The notes under the pieces were generated by a model. That model saw nothing but the letters and a program-made list of their open reading frames with translations, ran no database searches and was not told the DNA's origin. The translations under genes and the position numbers were made by a program. From positions 5,901,795-5,965,794 of the forward strand of contig NC_079972.1 in NCBI RefSeq assembly GCF_029852145.1: 64,000 nt of DNA, given 5' to 3'. Below, in pieces: positions 15,721 to 28,298 of the stretch (within the stretch, counting starts at the first letter, position 1; each line of letters begins with the position of its first letter). The DNA comes from Microplitis mediator. Taxonomy: Eukaryota > Arthropoda > Insecta > Hymenoptera > Braconidae.

Positions 15721-15965
15721 GTAATTTCAAAGTCGTTCTCCTCGCGTTTGCGTACAATTTTCTTTCCGTTCGTAGCGGGCGTCGAGTGGCGACTGCCGTT
15801 TCTTCGGTGTACAATCGAGTTCTCGAGTAAAGCCGACGAGTGTGTATCTCTCTTACACATTTTCAATATCTCTCACTCATTGCTGTTGCCCCTTCCTCGA
15901 TCTTTCTCTCTTTCCCTGCTCTCTCCCTCTCTCTGTCTCTTTCTCTCTCTTAACTTTATTATGAC
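15721..15965. promoter_or_regulatory. CpG-rich and GAGA/CT-rich promoter-like island
   Basis: A sharp compositional break. About 130 bases with many CpG dinucleotides (15725-15845) are followed by a long CT-rich tract (CTCTCTC and TCTTTCTC runs, 15840-15955). On the minus strand the tract reads as GAGAGAGA repeats, the classical binding context of GAGA factor in insects, located upstream of the CpG block. This would fit a promoter firing leftward. A short minus-strand open frame (15657-15866) covers the CpG block and could be a 5' exon, but it has no recognisable domain. The assignment is inference from composition only. Confidence 0.35.
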
Positions 15966-18864
15966 TCAAATATATACATACTCCAAAAGACTTTTAAGAA
16001 ACATGTATAAACATCACAATAGAATAGTAACTCTCGTCTAGGAGGTCTAGGACAACATCCAAGATCTACCGTATTTAAATCCTAACATAAAGTCAATTTC
16101 TAAATCCTGTTATTTTTTCTATTGTCATTTTCTTTCTTTTATTTCCCAGGTTCCCTTAACTCATTTTCTATCACCTTTTTACTCATTAAAACTTTTTTTT
16201 CTCATCACACACTCAGTGGTCATGAAGGCAATAGATTTATCTTATTACCAGCTCCCATAGAACTGGCATCCAACCCCTCATCTTATTTTTCTCAACACTC
16301 TAGTGTTATGTTACTTCTTATATATTAGTATGTTTAGATGCTGCTTACATGATGATACTTTTTATGTAGTTCATGCGGAAGTCATCATTATTATTGCTTA
16401 CTCGACCAGTAAATTGTCGTAATATATCATATCAATTATCATAAATGTAGAGTCAATAAAAAAACCATTAATTATTTTAAAATATATATTATTGGATATA
16501 AATATTTATTTTTTATTTTTAAAAATTACAATAAATTATTGATTAAAAAAAAACAAATTTTGTGATGAAATATTTTAATGAATTAAATAATAATAAGTAA
16601 TGTAATAAGAACATATAATTGTAAGACTGAGAAAAAGATAGCAGAGATAGAGATAAAAAAGTGATATCTACATGTAGATATATATGTAGTTAGTTGTAAA
16701 ATGATAAGACAATTAGTGTAACCAGTGGTTAGTGGGCTGATAATATAACACACTCCCTAGTGGTATGAGATAATATGGATGATTTGATATTAAGAATAAA
16801 GAAAAGAAAAAAATGATAAATTTAAGGGAGAATATAAATATAGGGATCTACTGATTTACGGGATGAATTTTAGTAGGAAAATTCCCTTGAGACACAAAGC
16901 CACCCTACTAGATTAGGGTTGTTACTGAACGAAAATTGTTGGTATATTGAACAATGCATAAATGGAAATGTAAGGGCTTAGACCGATGAATGCACGGGGT
17001 TCAACCCTTTGTAAATGTCTAGCGAAAAAATGGACAACTGGACATTTTCAATGCACTTGCTCTTTTTTTTTCTCTTTTCGTTTATTTTAACAGACTTTTT
17101 CTTTTTTAAATCAAAATTAAAAAAACAAGTTTTAAAATTTTCATTTTTAAAATTTAATTTAAAGTTTTTTTGTTAATTATCTTTTGTATAATATATGGGA
17201 TTTGTACTTTGTATAATAAATAATGTAAATTTATATACAAACACAAGAAAGCACTTATCTATAAGAAAAGTTTCAGTGAAACTTTTGTTATACACCAAAG
17301 ACTAAATTTATTCTTCAATTTAATATTAAAATTACTCTAGATATATACAACAAATACATTTATCATTCAAATAAAAATTATTATTTCTCCAAGTATCAAC
17401 ATTTAAAATAGTAACTTCATTAGACATTCATCGAAATTAAAAAAAAGTTCATTAATAAGGCAATCACTCAATTTTATTTAATCAATATTTCATTTATATG
17501 AAAATACTACTCTTATAACTAATTTAATTAACTCTAAAGTTTTTTTATTTTAAATCTCTTTTTTTATTTTTTTTTATCCTTGATCATTATAATAAGTACG
17601 GCATAAATAATATTTTTCTTAAAAGAATATTCTCCGATCGACCTTTATTAAATGTCAACATAAAGTAATGCAGATTTACTTCAGTTTCAAAAACTAATAA
17701 TAAAATTCCAACCAGATTTACCTCTTCTTTGTTGATAATGACAACGAGTAGCGTATAATATATTTTCTATCTTCAAGAGTATTGACGTTAATACATCAAT
17801 TTCCATAAAGTAACTTTCTAATTTTTTCGTAGAATAAATTATTTATTTTATCTTATTCTTAATTATTTTTTTTATCGTTTTTTTTTTTTTTTTTTTTTAT
17901 TTCAATAAATATATGTATATGAAGCACATTATAAATTTTCATTATATTTAAAATTTAATTCCTTTGTCTGACTGCTAAAATTGTGAGGCATCAGGTGTAG
18001 AAGTCGCCCATAAACATTTATATACTCGTAAATGACTTGGTAGTAATAACTAAGCTGTCATTATGTAACACACATATATATACACTTATGTGTGTATGTG
18101 TAAGTGAAAATGCAATCAGCCATTATCAGTCATGGTAAAAGTGACTACAGTTAGCTCTACCTCTCATATCCTGTTGTTTCATTTTAGTGCAAAGCTTGCT
18201 TTATCAACACACATCCTGTGCTCTGCCATCACCCACAGGGTTGATGCATTAGTTTGCCTAAAAGGTTTGTGCCATCACTCTCTAAATCCTTCCTACACCC
18301 ATCACAATGCTCTTGTTATATTTACAGACTAGGCTTTTTTAACTAAAAAAAAATTTACTAAACAATTTTTTTTTTTTAATGTCAATCAAATTTTTTATAC
18401 AACAGAAAATAGTTTGTTTTTTATATTTCCACAGTAAAACGCTTATTTTTAATAAAAGTTCAATATCTTTCAAAATAAATATATCTGTACCCAATGATTT
18501 TCAAAATTTTTCATATAAATAAAATTAATTTTTTAAAGCCTGTAATAGTTTCGATTTTTGTAAAATAATTATTTTTTATAATTTGCATTGAGATTTATTT
18601 CAAACAAAAAAAAAAGTTTCTTTTGTTTTTAAATAAAATTGCGTGTTGGATATCAAATTATAGCTCATGATTAAAAGATTTTAGAAGTTTTTTTTTCAAT
18701 TGTATTTTTAATTAATTAACTGATTAAAAAATCTTTTTAAAAAGATTTAAAAGTTGGATTTCATATCTGATCTATAAAATTCGAGTCTTAAAAAATCTTA
18801 CAAACGTCTGAATATCTTACTTATATTTTTAAGAAAAATTATTTTGGGACAAATATCTTATTAC
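15966..18864. other. A+T-rich non-coding stretch with two moderate islets
   Basis: No supported gene. Compositional islets lie at about 16850-17060 and 18130-18325, set in long A/T runs including a T tract near 17880-17900. The islets have no recognisable coding content; the open frame at 18132-18332 shows no domain. Confidence 0.4.
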
Positions 18865-19128
18865 ACTGTAAAAAATTTTCCGAGTGAACGTGGATTAAAT
18901 CCGGAGTGATTGCAGAGTGAATGTGAAGTGGATCACTGGTTATTTATTTAATCTCCTCCGGGTCAAATTCACTCCAAAGAGAAGTTCATATTAATATTGA
19001 AACTCTGGTTTGGACTAAAATTTACTCCTACAAGGAGATTATTTTAATATTGAAACTCAGAATTGGAGTAAATGCGGATTTAAATAAAATCTAGATTACT
19101 CCGAAATCACTCCCAATTTTTTACAGTG
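18865..19128. mobile_element. CACTGTA-family MITE, compact copy
   Basis: A clean 264-bp copy: TA, then CACTGTAAAAAATTTTCC at the left and CCCAATTTTTTACAGTG, then TA, at the right. The left half carries repeated forward phrases (GAGTGAACG, GGAGTGATTG, GAGTGAATG) and the right half the complementary CACTCC-type phrases. It is the simplest representative here and defines the family's ends. No coding capacity. Confidence 0.75.
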
Positions 19129-19130
19129 TA

Positions 19131-20980
19131 TTCATTCAAGATCATGAATATCGATTAACTATAGAATTTAAATTAAACAATTAATACGAACACACGTTGA
19201 TAGTCCATATTGAGTTAAATTTCATGACATTTTTTACTGTAAAACTTTGATAATTAAAAATAAAAAATATTTCTGAAAATAAACATGACAATAATCTCTT
19301 ACAAAATTTTCAAAAGTTATTTCTGCTCATGATATAAGATTTGTAATGCAGTTCGGCATCACAATAAATCTTAAACGTGTGCATCAACGAACCCATAAAA
19401 TTTTTCCTTTCTCTTTCTCACTCCTTTTATCTTTCATTTCATCTTTTTTCATTCTTACATTCATTTTTGTTTTCACTATTACTTTCATACACTTATACAT
19501 CATATCTTTGTGAATTTATTATTAACTCATTATTCATCTTACTTTTTTTTATAATTTTCCAACATCAAAAGTTTCAGATAAATTTTTTATTGAAACTTTA
19601 TTATCAATAAATTAAACTTAAATTATACTTTTCAATAATAATTCGATTATTAATCATAAATCATATGTATGTTGTATTTTTTTAAGCAAAACTTTAAAAA
19701 GTAAATAAAAATCCCTTTGTTAATAAAATAAAGGTATTGTAAAAATCACAGAGTTAAAATCACAGGCACAATATTGTTGCTTTCTGGTTGGCTCGTCTTA
19801 TTCCTCAGGATTTCCTGTTTCCTGCGCTCACTACCGATGACCCTATAGACGGTTTAGTTAACTCCTCTACTCTTTATACATTAATTATTACACGTACCAT
19901 GCACTAAGTCACTGCAAGACGTTCCGTTTATTATCGGACCATGAATATTAACCATAATTTAAATATAAATTTATTATTTTTATATCCAAATTCTGAATCA
20001 TTGAAATATTGAGTGAAAAAAAACAAAAACAAAAAAAATTACTCATACTATAAATATGTAGAGCAGATTATATTACACAAATCTAACTGTTAAATCATCA
20101 TATGACGAGATAGATTAAAAAATAAGGTCACTATAAATAATGATATAGATGGAAATTAAATCCGTGACTTTGAAAAAAAAATAAGAAATAATAATTTGTG
20201 AGAAGAATATGAGCAGAGTATGAATTTAAAAAATAAAAATAAAAGAAAGAGGAAGAGTAAAAATAAATTTATACGGTGATGTGATCGGTGTGTCAGAAAG
20301 CGTAATGTTTACATTAATGAAGAAGGCGTTCATTCAAAGTATCAAGTCTTGCACATACAGTGTGTAGTTTCTTCTGATCTTTAACCCGTAATGTAGCCTG
20401 ACATGCTTTGAGTATAATTCAATCACTCAAATGATTAATCGGATATCTTTAGGTAACGAAAAAGTTCATCGACATTTATTTGAAAAATTTTTTTTTTCAT
20501 TAATTTAACAGATTGACTCACTACAAAAATATTTGGAATTGATTTGCAGGCATGCAAGCCCGAAAACTTGCCGATATTTTTGGGATCTTCGAACTCAAAA
20601 ATACTCTCGACCAATTGTATTTTCAAAAAGTTTTATTTTATATCCAAGTAAAAAAATATAAGAAATTGAAAGTAATTAATGAATTAACAACTATTACATT
20701 TTCGTTAAAGAATATTTTTGATGAAATTAATCGGTATGGACAAGAATCAAAAGTGGTCATTTAGACAAAAGAAATAACTATCAGATCAGATTTGACCATT
20801 AAATTATGATTAATTTAAGGAAATGTTCAAAACAAGTATTTTCAATAACAATATTCTTTACACTTATATGGATCTACGATTAAAATAAATTTTACAGTAA
20901 TCAAATGAGGCTACTAAGATGAAGATTCTATTATTTCATTCAAAAAAAATGATAACAATTGTTAATTTTTTCAATTTTAC
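19131..20980. other. Non-coding stretch with an islet at 19780-19960
   Basis: No gene supported. A patch at about 19780-19960 is distinctly less A/T-rich than its surroundings and contains no simple repeat; it might be a conserved non-coding element or an exon fragment. The remainder is A/T runs and short open frames without domains. Confidence 0.4.
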
Positions 20981-22425
20981 GATAACACCTTTGAAACGAA
21001 TAATCCATTTCCGATGCTTTTTTGATCGGCAGAGTAGTTTTAAAGTTATTACAAAAAAAAAAATGATTTTTCAAAACATTATAGTTTTGGAACATTAAAA
21101 AAATTAAGGGATTCGATTGAACTCAAATTTTCATGAAATTTTAGGTTTGATAAGCTGCTCCAAATACTGCAAATACGATCTAATTCTTTCATCCGTTCAA
21201 AAGTTATTGAATATTCACATATACATATTCTGATGTCATCCTAAAATAGTCAGAAGAGCTTCCTTCTATTCTCAAAACTTCGACATTTGATAAAAAATCA
21301 ATTTTTCAAAATCGGATTGAAAACAATAGCTCTCGTATTTTTTATAAATTTTCGATTTTCTTACTGGTACGTTACAAATATATATTTTTTAGTTTTATTA
21401 AATTTATTCACGTTACAAAAAATAGTAACAGTAAATGATATACTCAAAAAGTCTTCTTGTTGAGTATATTATTAAAAAAAAGTTGATTGAAAAAAACTTT
21501 CGTTGTCCATCAATTGGTCTGTTTATAAAGGGGTATACGTATGTAAACACGATATCTCGTGAACCATTCACTGGAAAGACTTGTTTTTTTTTATCATCTT
21601 TAGAGTTTTGTCTAGTTGATCCCTTTCGATTTTCACTACTATCGTATAGTTCTTATCATTTTTAACTTCTCACTAAGAAAATTGTTAATTTTGAAAAATT
21701 CAGGAAGTTATTGGTTTCGGTCCGATTTTCGAAAATCGAGTTTTCATCCGATGTCGACGTTTTGAGGTCCTAGGAAGCTATTCTGATTATTTTCAAGATG
21801 ATGTCCGAGTGTCTGTGTATGTGTGTGTGTATGGATGTAAACTCTTCATATCTTTTTAATGAATTGACCGATTGAGATGGATGAGGTGGCAATCAAAAGA
21901 GTTTGTTGGCCGTCAATTTTTCTGGGAATTTCAAATCGATCGATCAAATGGACTCTAAGATATAGAAGAAATACAAAAAAAAACAATTTTTTTTTTCAGT
22001 TTTTTCCAAATTTTTCAGAAATAACTCGATCGATCGATTCCAAAATCTAATCAGCTCTAGAATTCAATAAAACACGTCGATTGCCGCCTCAACCATCTCA
22101 ATCGGGTTATTCGTTCGAGAGATATCAATCGAGAAAGAAATGGTGAAAAACGGTTTTCTTCGATTATCTTCGGAGCGACACATCCGATCAAATCCAAAAT
22201 CTGATCAGCTTTAGAACTCAATAAAACGCGCCGATTGCCACTTTAACCGTCTCAATCGGTCGATTCGTTTAAGAGATGTCGTTGGAGAGAAAATGATAAA
22301 AGACGATTTTTTTCAAAAACAACGGCATACAAAAGTATTTTCGAGCTCAAAGAGCTTGAAAACAGCGGGAAGTTTTGGGGCTGGCCCGCAGGGTCAACCG
22401 ATAGACCGATTTTTTTTTTTTATAA
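20981..22425 (+). repeat. (CA)n-linked dispersed repeat, one long copy plus a degenerate partial copy
   Basis: The block 21700-22425 matches, in the opposite orientation, the copy at 40925-41665. Shared phrases include GACGTTTTGAGGTCCTAGGA, GATGTCCGAGTGTCTG followed by TG repeats, TCAATAAAACACGTCGATTG, and an end reading GGCTGGCCCGCAGGGTCAAC before a T tract. The block 20981-21400 carries decayed versions of the same phrases. Length is about 0.7 kb per copy. No coding potential or terminal repeats were found, so the mobilising mechanism is unknown; the T/A-rich end could reflect retroposition. Confidence 0.6.
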
Positions 22426-22578
22426 TTAAATATAAGTAATGATTGACGGTAAATTTTTCTCTATAATCGACTATATATATCTAACGGATAATTTTGCAAG
22501 CTTCGTTTTGACCTCCTCAAATCGTATGCCCTGAACGCGGAGCAGGGGTGTTGGACTCTATATTTTTTTTTCTATATA

Positions 22579-24094
22579 TGGGGCATTCCACGCCAAATCA
22601 ACCACTTTGGAATTTGACCCCTTTAATTTGGCTGAAAATTTTTTCTCTTTTTCTACCCTATCAAAAATGTTTCTCATAATTTTTTCAAATTTTTTCACCC
22701 AACCGAAAAAAAGTTATAAATTTTTGAAAAAAATGGCTTTTTTTATTTTAAATAGCTATAACTTGTTCAAAATTCGACTGATTGGAACGTTTTTTTTTTC
22801 AAAATTTTTGTTTTTAAATGTACTTTTTGAAAAAAAATACAAAAAAATTATTGCAACCTATTTTCATTGTTTTTTTGTAGATTTTTAGAAAAAATCAAAA
22901 ATTTTTCGATGTTTACTATTTTTGATTTTTGATTTTTTTTTTTTATATGAAACTTTGACATTTTCTCCAGATCCTCAAATTTTTTCAGAGTGATGTTTTT
23001 TCGATTTATATTTTTTTTTTCCAATTGAAAAAAAAAATTATTTACAACTAGCCTTATTTCTCATAACACCATGCTTAAAATTTTTGAGAGTGCTCAGAAA
23101 ACTTTCAAATTTGGAAAAAAAAATAAAAACAATAAATTTAAATGGTAATGTTCGAAATAATTTGAATTTTGTTCGAAAAATCAAGTTTAAAAATAGAAGG
23201 ACCTTCTGAATAATTTTTTTGTATTTTTTTCTGAAAACTACATTTAAAAACGAAGAAAATGAAAAAAAAAGTTTTCGTTTGGGCCATTTTTGGACAGATG
23301 CTGGCAATTCAAAAAAAAATTCTTTTAACCATAAAACAATGAGTGTAGAAGGAATTTTTTTGAATTGCCAGCATCTGTCCAAAAATGGCCCAAACGAAAA
23401 CTTTTTTTTTTCATTTTCTTCGTTTTTAAATGTAGTTTTCAGAAAAAAATACAAAAAAATTATTCAGAAGGTCCTTCTATTTTTAAACTTGATTTTTCGA
23501 ACAAAATTCAAATTATTTCGAACATTACCATTTAAATTTATTGTTTTTATTTTTTTTTCCAAATTTGAAAATTTTCTGAGCACTCTCAAAAATTTTAAGC
23601 ATGGTGTTATGAGAAATAAGGCTAGTTGTAAATAATTTTTTTTTTCAATTGGAAAAAAAAAATATAAATCGAAAAATCATCACTCTGAAAAAATTTGAGG
23701 ATCTGGAGAAAATGTCAAAGTTCCATATAAAAAAAAAAAATCAAAAATCAAAAATGGTAAACATCGAAAAATTTTTGATTTTTTCTAAAAATCTACAAAA
23801 AAACAATGAAAATAGGTTGCAATAATTTTTTTGTATTTTTTTTCAAAAAGTACATTTAAAAACAAAAATTTTGAAAAAAAAAACGTTCCAATCAGTCGAA
23901 TTTTGAACAAGTTATAGCTATTTAAAATAAAAAAAGCCATTTTTTTCAAAAATTTATAACTTTTTTTCGGTTGGGTGAAAAAATTTGAAAAAATTATGAG
24001 AAACATTTCTGATAGGGTAGAAAAAGAGAAAAAATTTTCAGCCAAATTAAAGGGGTCAAATTCCAAAGTGGTTGATTTGGCGTGGAATGCCCCA
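22579..24094. mobile_element. 1.5 kb near-perfect palindrome, fold-back element
   Basis: The left end TGGGGCATTCCACGCC is mirrored at the right end as GGCGTGGAATGCCCCA, and each end is flanked by TA. The two arms, about 750 bp each, are almost identical reverse complements, meeting near 23330-23345 with a spacer of roughly 20 bases. As a result the same open frames appear on both strands (22607-22888 plus with 23785-24066 minus; 23219-23635 plus with 23038-23454 minus). These are mirror artefacts of low-complexity F/K-rich sequence, not genes. A transcript through it would fold into a very long double-stranded RNA. Confidence 0.8.
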
Positions 24095-24330
24095 TATACA
24101 TATTACACATATATTCTGTTATGGGCCTTCTACCTGTGCTGCATCCAGATGGATTTTTTGCACACCTCTTTTTTTTATTTCTGGCAATTTTTTCCCGTCA
24201 AATATTGACATAAACCTTGGCGTGATAGTAGTAAAAAAACAAATGTTAAAACTGATACACACCTTTCGACGACATCTAGCAGAGCATTTAAATTGAATAC
24301 AAATAATCAAATTTAATGTAGTTAAGTCAA

Positions 24331-24976
24331 CTCTCTAAAAAGGAATTAGTGAAATTCAGTGCGAATCAGTGGATAGTCACTATATTTCTCCAGCTATTAT
24401 AAGTATACCACTAATTCAACCAGTGGTACACTGTAAAAAATCACCGGGGTAAGTCCAAGCGGTGTAGGTGTTAAAATTATCGGTGTTAAATTTACCCCCG
24501 AAAGCGGTGTAAAAATAACGCCGCCACCGGTGTAAATATTCTAGACCGGTGTTAAAATAACGACGCCGCCGGTGTAGATATTCTTTACCGGTGTTAAAAT
24601 ATTTTATTTTGTGAATATTTTTACTAACTCGATCACTATACTAGTTGATAAATGATATTTTTTATTAATTTTCATAAAGAACTAAAATTTTTTGTGTTTT
24701 ATAATCTTTAAAGTTAATACTCCAAGCGGACGCAATTTACCCCGCTTTCACACCGGCATTACTCCGCTTTTACACCTGTTACCCCGCTTCAACACCGGTA
24801 TTTTTAACACCGGTGTATTACTCCTCCTACACCGGTGTAATTTCATTTTACCACCGAGTGGAGTTAAAACGAGTCCATTTTTAACACCGCTCTTTTTACA
24901 GTGTATACATGTAGCTGATTCCCAGTGCATATTCACTAAATCGCAGTGAATTTCACTATTACTTATTTTTAGAGAG
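24331..24976. mobile_element. MITE with CTCTCTAAAAA ends, split by a younger MITE
   Basis: The left end CTCTCTAAAAAGGAATTAG continues into GTGAAATTCAGTGCGAATCA. The right end on the opposite strand reads CTCTCTAAAAATAAGT and continues with the same GTGAAATTCA phrase. A short intact relative is at 38544-38706. The element is interrupted at 24429-24903 by a CACTGTA-ended element, which must be younger. Confidence 0.65.
24429..24903. mobile_element. CACTGTAAAAAAT-ended element with GGTGTTAAAAT internal repeats
   Basis: 475 bp between TA dinucleotides, with CACTGTAAAAAATCACCGG at the left and GCTCTTTTTACAGTG at the right. The left third is built from repeats of the form ACCGGTGTTAAAATAACG and the right third from the complementary TAACACCGGTGTA. 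It shares terminal sequence with the GGAGTGAAT-type family but has an entirely different internal repeat. It is nested in the 24331-24976 element. Confidence 0.7.
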
Positions 24977-25090
24977 AAGAGTTGTCAATATCGTACCGTC
25001 AAAGAATATTTCGTGTTATTATGAAAATAAATTGATCAATGAAAATATAACATGAGCGTTTGAGGTGGGCACTTTTGGATTTTCCAAATA

Positions 25091-25392
25091 CACTGAGAAA
25101 TAAAAATTATTTTGCTGAATAGTTATTCTACAATAATGATAGCATTATTAATTTTATATTTATATAATAATTTTCTTGACAAGAGAAAGTCGATATTTAT
25201 TACACTATTATTACGAAAAAAAATAAGATCAGCATATCTTGAACTAAACTAAATTTTCTTCGATTCAGAAAATTTCTTTGAATAAAATATTAAAATTTTT
25301 TCACTAAATATATATAAGACTGAAAATTTTTAATAGCGTAATTTCTTGTCAGAAGAAAATTCAATTTTCTAAAGGTTATTTTTTTCACAGTG
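25091..25392. mobile_element. Putative MITE with CACTGAGAAA ends
   Basis: About 300 bp with CACTGAGAAATAAAAATTAT following a TA at the left and TTATTTTTTTCACAGTG at the right. The left terminus resembles that of the larger element at 58773-59754. The right flank is CA rather than TA, so the boundary or duplication is imperfect. Confidence 0.45.
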
Positions 25393-27290
25393 CACATACA
25401 CTATATTTGTACTAATATATACTTTAAACGGAATCAAAGTTGACAATTTATTATGGTAATTACTTATCTAGAGTTATTAAAATTATCGCGTCACATGTTT
25501 ACTGTTGAGTCACTTTAATGTAAACTTATTTACCAAAGATAACAAATATAAATATATTCAATAATATAATGTGGATCTAGTGTATGCAAAACAGTGGGTT
25601 GCGAGCGAATTCACTAAAGCATAAAACGATTGACCGAGCTTTGAGGAGAGCTACCGGCTTTAACATTGATTAATTAATATTATCGCCCAGGGGTATAACT
25701 ATATATTAATTATCAAGTGCTTCCCTTTGAGCTATGAATTTCAAACTCTCATTAAACTTTCCATAATTCGTTTGCCAATTGATTTTATTCCCCGACTTTT
25801 AAATATATATGCGCTGCTCATTATCGAATTTCAATGAATAAAAAAAAACGTTATGTAATCCTCTTTCACTCAATACTTCGTCACCTTAAATATTTTTTTT
25901 TCATTTTATTACACTGTCAAAGTTTTATTTAAAACAAGATTCAATTAAATTATTATTTTTTAATTAAAAAAATTTGAACTTCAAAATTAAGTTTTCATTA
26001 AAAAACAAAAAAATTAACCTTGGAAAAATTATATTCATGTTGGAAATATTATTCCAAGAATATAAAGCGTTAATAATAATTTTTACAGGGTATAGCAATA
26101 AAAGAATAGATATAGAATGAGAAAATGTAAGTCATAAACATAAAGACGCGTCAAAGACCTATTATTTTGTGTAGAGGATAAGATTGCGCGCATCTTTAAG
26201 ATGCGATCGTTTGTGTCAGAGAATAATCTAGGAAATAATTCACACTTTACAATAAACAACAACATCAACAGAGTAATAACAACAAAGCTTACTGTGTTTT
26301 CTTATTGCACTCATATATGCTCACAATTATCTTTTTAATCTATTTATTTTTTACTATACGCCGGTTATTCTTTGATCTCGTCTATCGTCAACATCTTCTA
26401 ATAATGCCCTCGTTATTAAGTTTATAGAGTACACGTTTAATGCAAGTGGGTTAATGACTGGCGCCATTAACAAGTGGGAGGAAAAAAAAATAATAAAAAA
26501 TATTTTTATTGTAGAAATTATATCAGTAAATATTTTTATTTTACGTAGCCTATGATATTTAAACAATTTTTCAAGGTTTCCGACAAAAAAAAATAATTAG
26601 AACTAAAATATTAAATATGTATTTTTTTACCGTTAAACATAAGAAAAAGTTCAAGTACAATTATGTAAACACTTTTTTCCGGATTTTTTTTTTTCTAACA
26701 TTCCAGGTAAAAAAAATGATGCAGGTGTTTTTTAATCCCTTCATTTATTTTGAAAAAAAAAAATTTCCCTTTGAAATTTAAACTACTTGATGTCTTGAGT
26801 GTTTCTTTAAAACTCCAAAACTCATTCAACAGTTTTTTTTTTTTTTTGTTACTATCAAAATAAATAATTACATAAATATAACGGTATAAAAAATAATATT
26901 TATATTAGATAAATTGACGATTATGTTTTTTTAAGCTTGATAACGTTAAAAAAAATTTTTGTAAGCTGAAGATGTATTTCTTAATTTTTAATAGCTATCA
27001 AACTGAAAAAAGACCTACTTCAAATTGATAATAAATATTTAATCAATTTTTTCTTTACTTGTCGAATTAAATATTCATGAATATATATTTAATGAATTAA
27101 TCTATTCGCCAGAATATAGATAATCAAAAAAATTCTGAATAAAAATATGATACAAATAAATTAATATTATTTTTAATCTGAATTGTTAAGTAGTAAATTA
27201 ATATTTCAACTAGATACCGAAATTAAAATTTAAAATTTAAGCTCTTAAATGAATCTTAAGTCTATATTTAAAAATATTTTTTTAACGATT
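25393..27290. other. A+T-rich non-coding stretch
   Basis: No gene or clear element. Short open frames at 26083-26268 and 26354-26566 lack domains. Many homopolymer runs. Confidence 0.4.
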
Positions 27291-27295
27291 CGGTA

Positions 27296-27640
27296 CTTGG
27301 TTGATTTCCAACGATCTAATATATAAAGATTATTTTGCCTTGGTTTTGACTTTTTCGCCTTACAATTTAAGGCGAATAAGTCGAAACCAAACCAGTTTCG
27401 ACTGGATCTCGACTTTTTCGTCTTAAAATTTAAGTTGAATAAGTCTTAACCGAATCAGTTTCGACTTGATTTCAACTTTTTCGTCTTAAATCTTGGCTAA
27501 GTAAGCCATAGTTAAGTCTAAACCAAGGCGAAAACTGTATTTCATATCTCCGTAAAAAAAAAATCGAGTTTGTCTTCTGAAAAACGACTCCAAATTTCGA
27601 CTTAGTAAACCAAGTCTAAATCAAGTTTTATTTTTGATCC
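27296..27640. repeat. Block of imperfect direct and inverted TTCGACTT-type repeats
   Basis: The motif TCGACTTTTTCG with TTTAAG and AATAAGTC phrases recurs about every 65-75 bases (near 27345, 27405 and 27468). Each unit is partly palindromic, for example CGCCTTACAATTTAAGGCG. The outer parts (CCTTGGTTTTGACTT near 27338 and AAACCAAGGCG near 27518) are inverted relative to each other, suggesting a decayed palindromic MITE. Confidence 0.45.
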
Positions 27641-27644
27641 GGGT

Positions 27645-28051
27645 ACAAAAAAGTCCCTATGAAGTTTTGTGATAAGTCTGATAGTTTCGCCAGAAAAGTA
27701 AAAAGATCTCGAAATTTATTATAACTTGATTTCGAGCTCCAATAACTTTTGAACAGATGAATTTATCAAAAAATAATAAGAGACTTTTTTTGTAGAGCGT
27801 TTAATTCCTTACAAAATATGTCTTGAGCTTATCTGTACAATGAGCCATTGCCTGCATGAGGTATAAAATTCCAGACTTAAATTTTTTTTTCTCATGTTAT
27901 TTAAATGGGAAATCAAAAATCGCGAAGAGGCACCTCTTATTATAAATTTTAAAAGCTCCAACTTTACCAGAATTTTTTCGTCATCATCTTTAACCATATT
28001 TTCACGGTAACTAAAGAAAAAAAAATTAGTTCTTTTTATGGCACACCCTAA
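27645..28051. mobile_element. Solo arm of a TTAGGGTG fold-back element
   Basis: The right end reads GGCACACCCTAA next to a TA tract. The interior shares long phrases with the full palindromes at 36621-37637 and 50132-50958, such as TAAGTCTGATAGTTTCGCC and GTAGAGCGTTTAATTC. No matching left arm is present within 1 kb, so this is a half element or a copy that lost one arm. Confidence 0.55.
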
Positions 28052-28298
28052 TATATATGATAGAAAAAGTCTAGATGGTCTAAAAAATTAGGTGTGATTC
28101 TTTCTCATATAACAATCTTTTTCAATTCTTGAGCAAGTCTGTTCTCAAAATCGATAGATGCTAGTGTCTTTTTCTACGTATGTGTCTTGCTGCAGATACT
28201 TGTCACCAGATTAAAATTGCAAGCCTAGTACAAGCCTTACACAAGAAATTCGTGCCAGATTATAACTCAATTCTGAAGGAAGACTATAGTTGAAAATA

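Noticed and set aside
23038..24066. Pairs of 93- and 138-codon open frames on opposite strands in the 22579-24094 palindrome
   Set aside because: They are mirror images created by the inverted repeat and are low-complexity Phe/Lys-rich; no domain.
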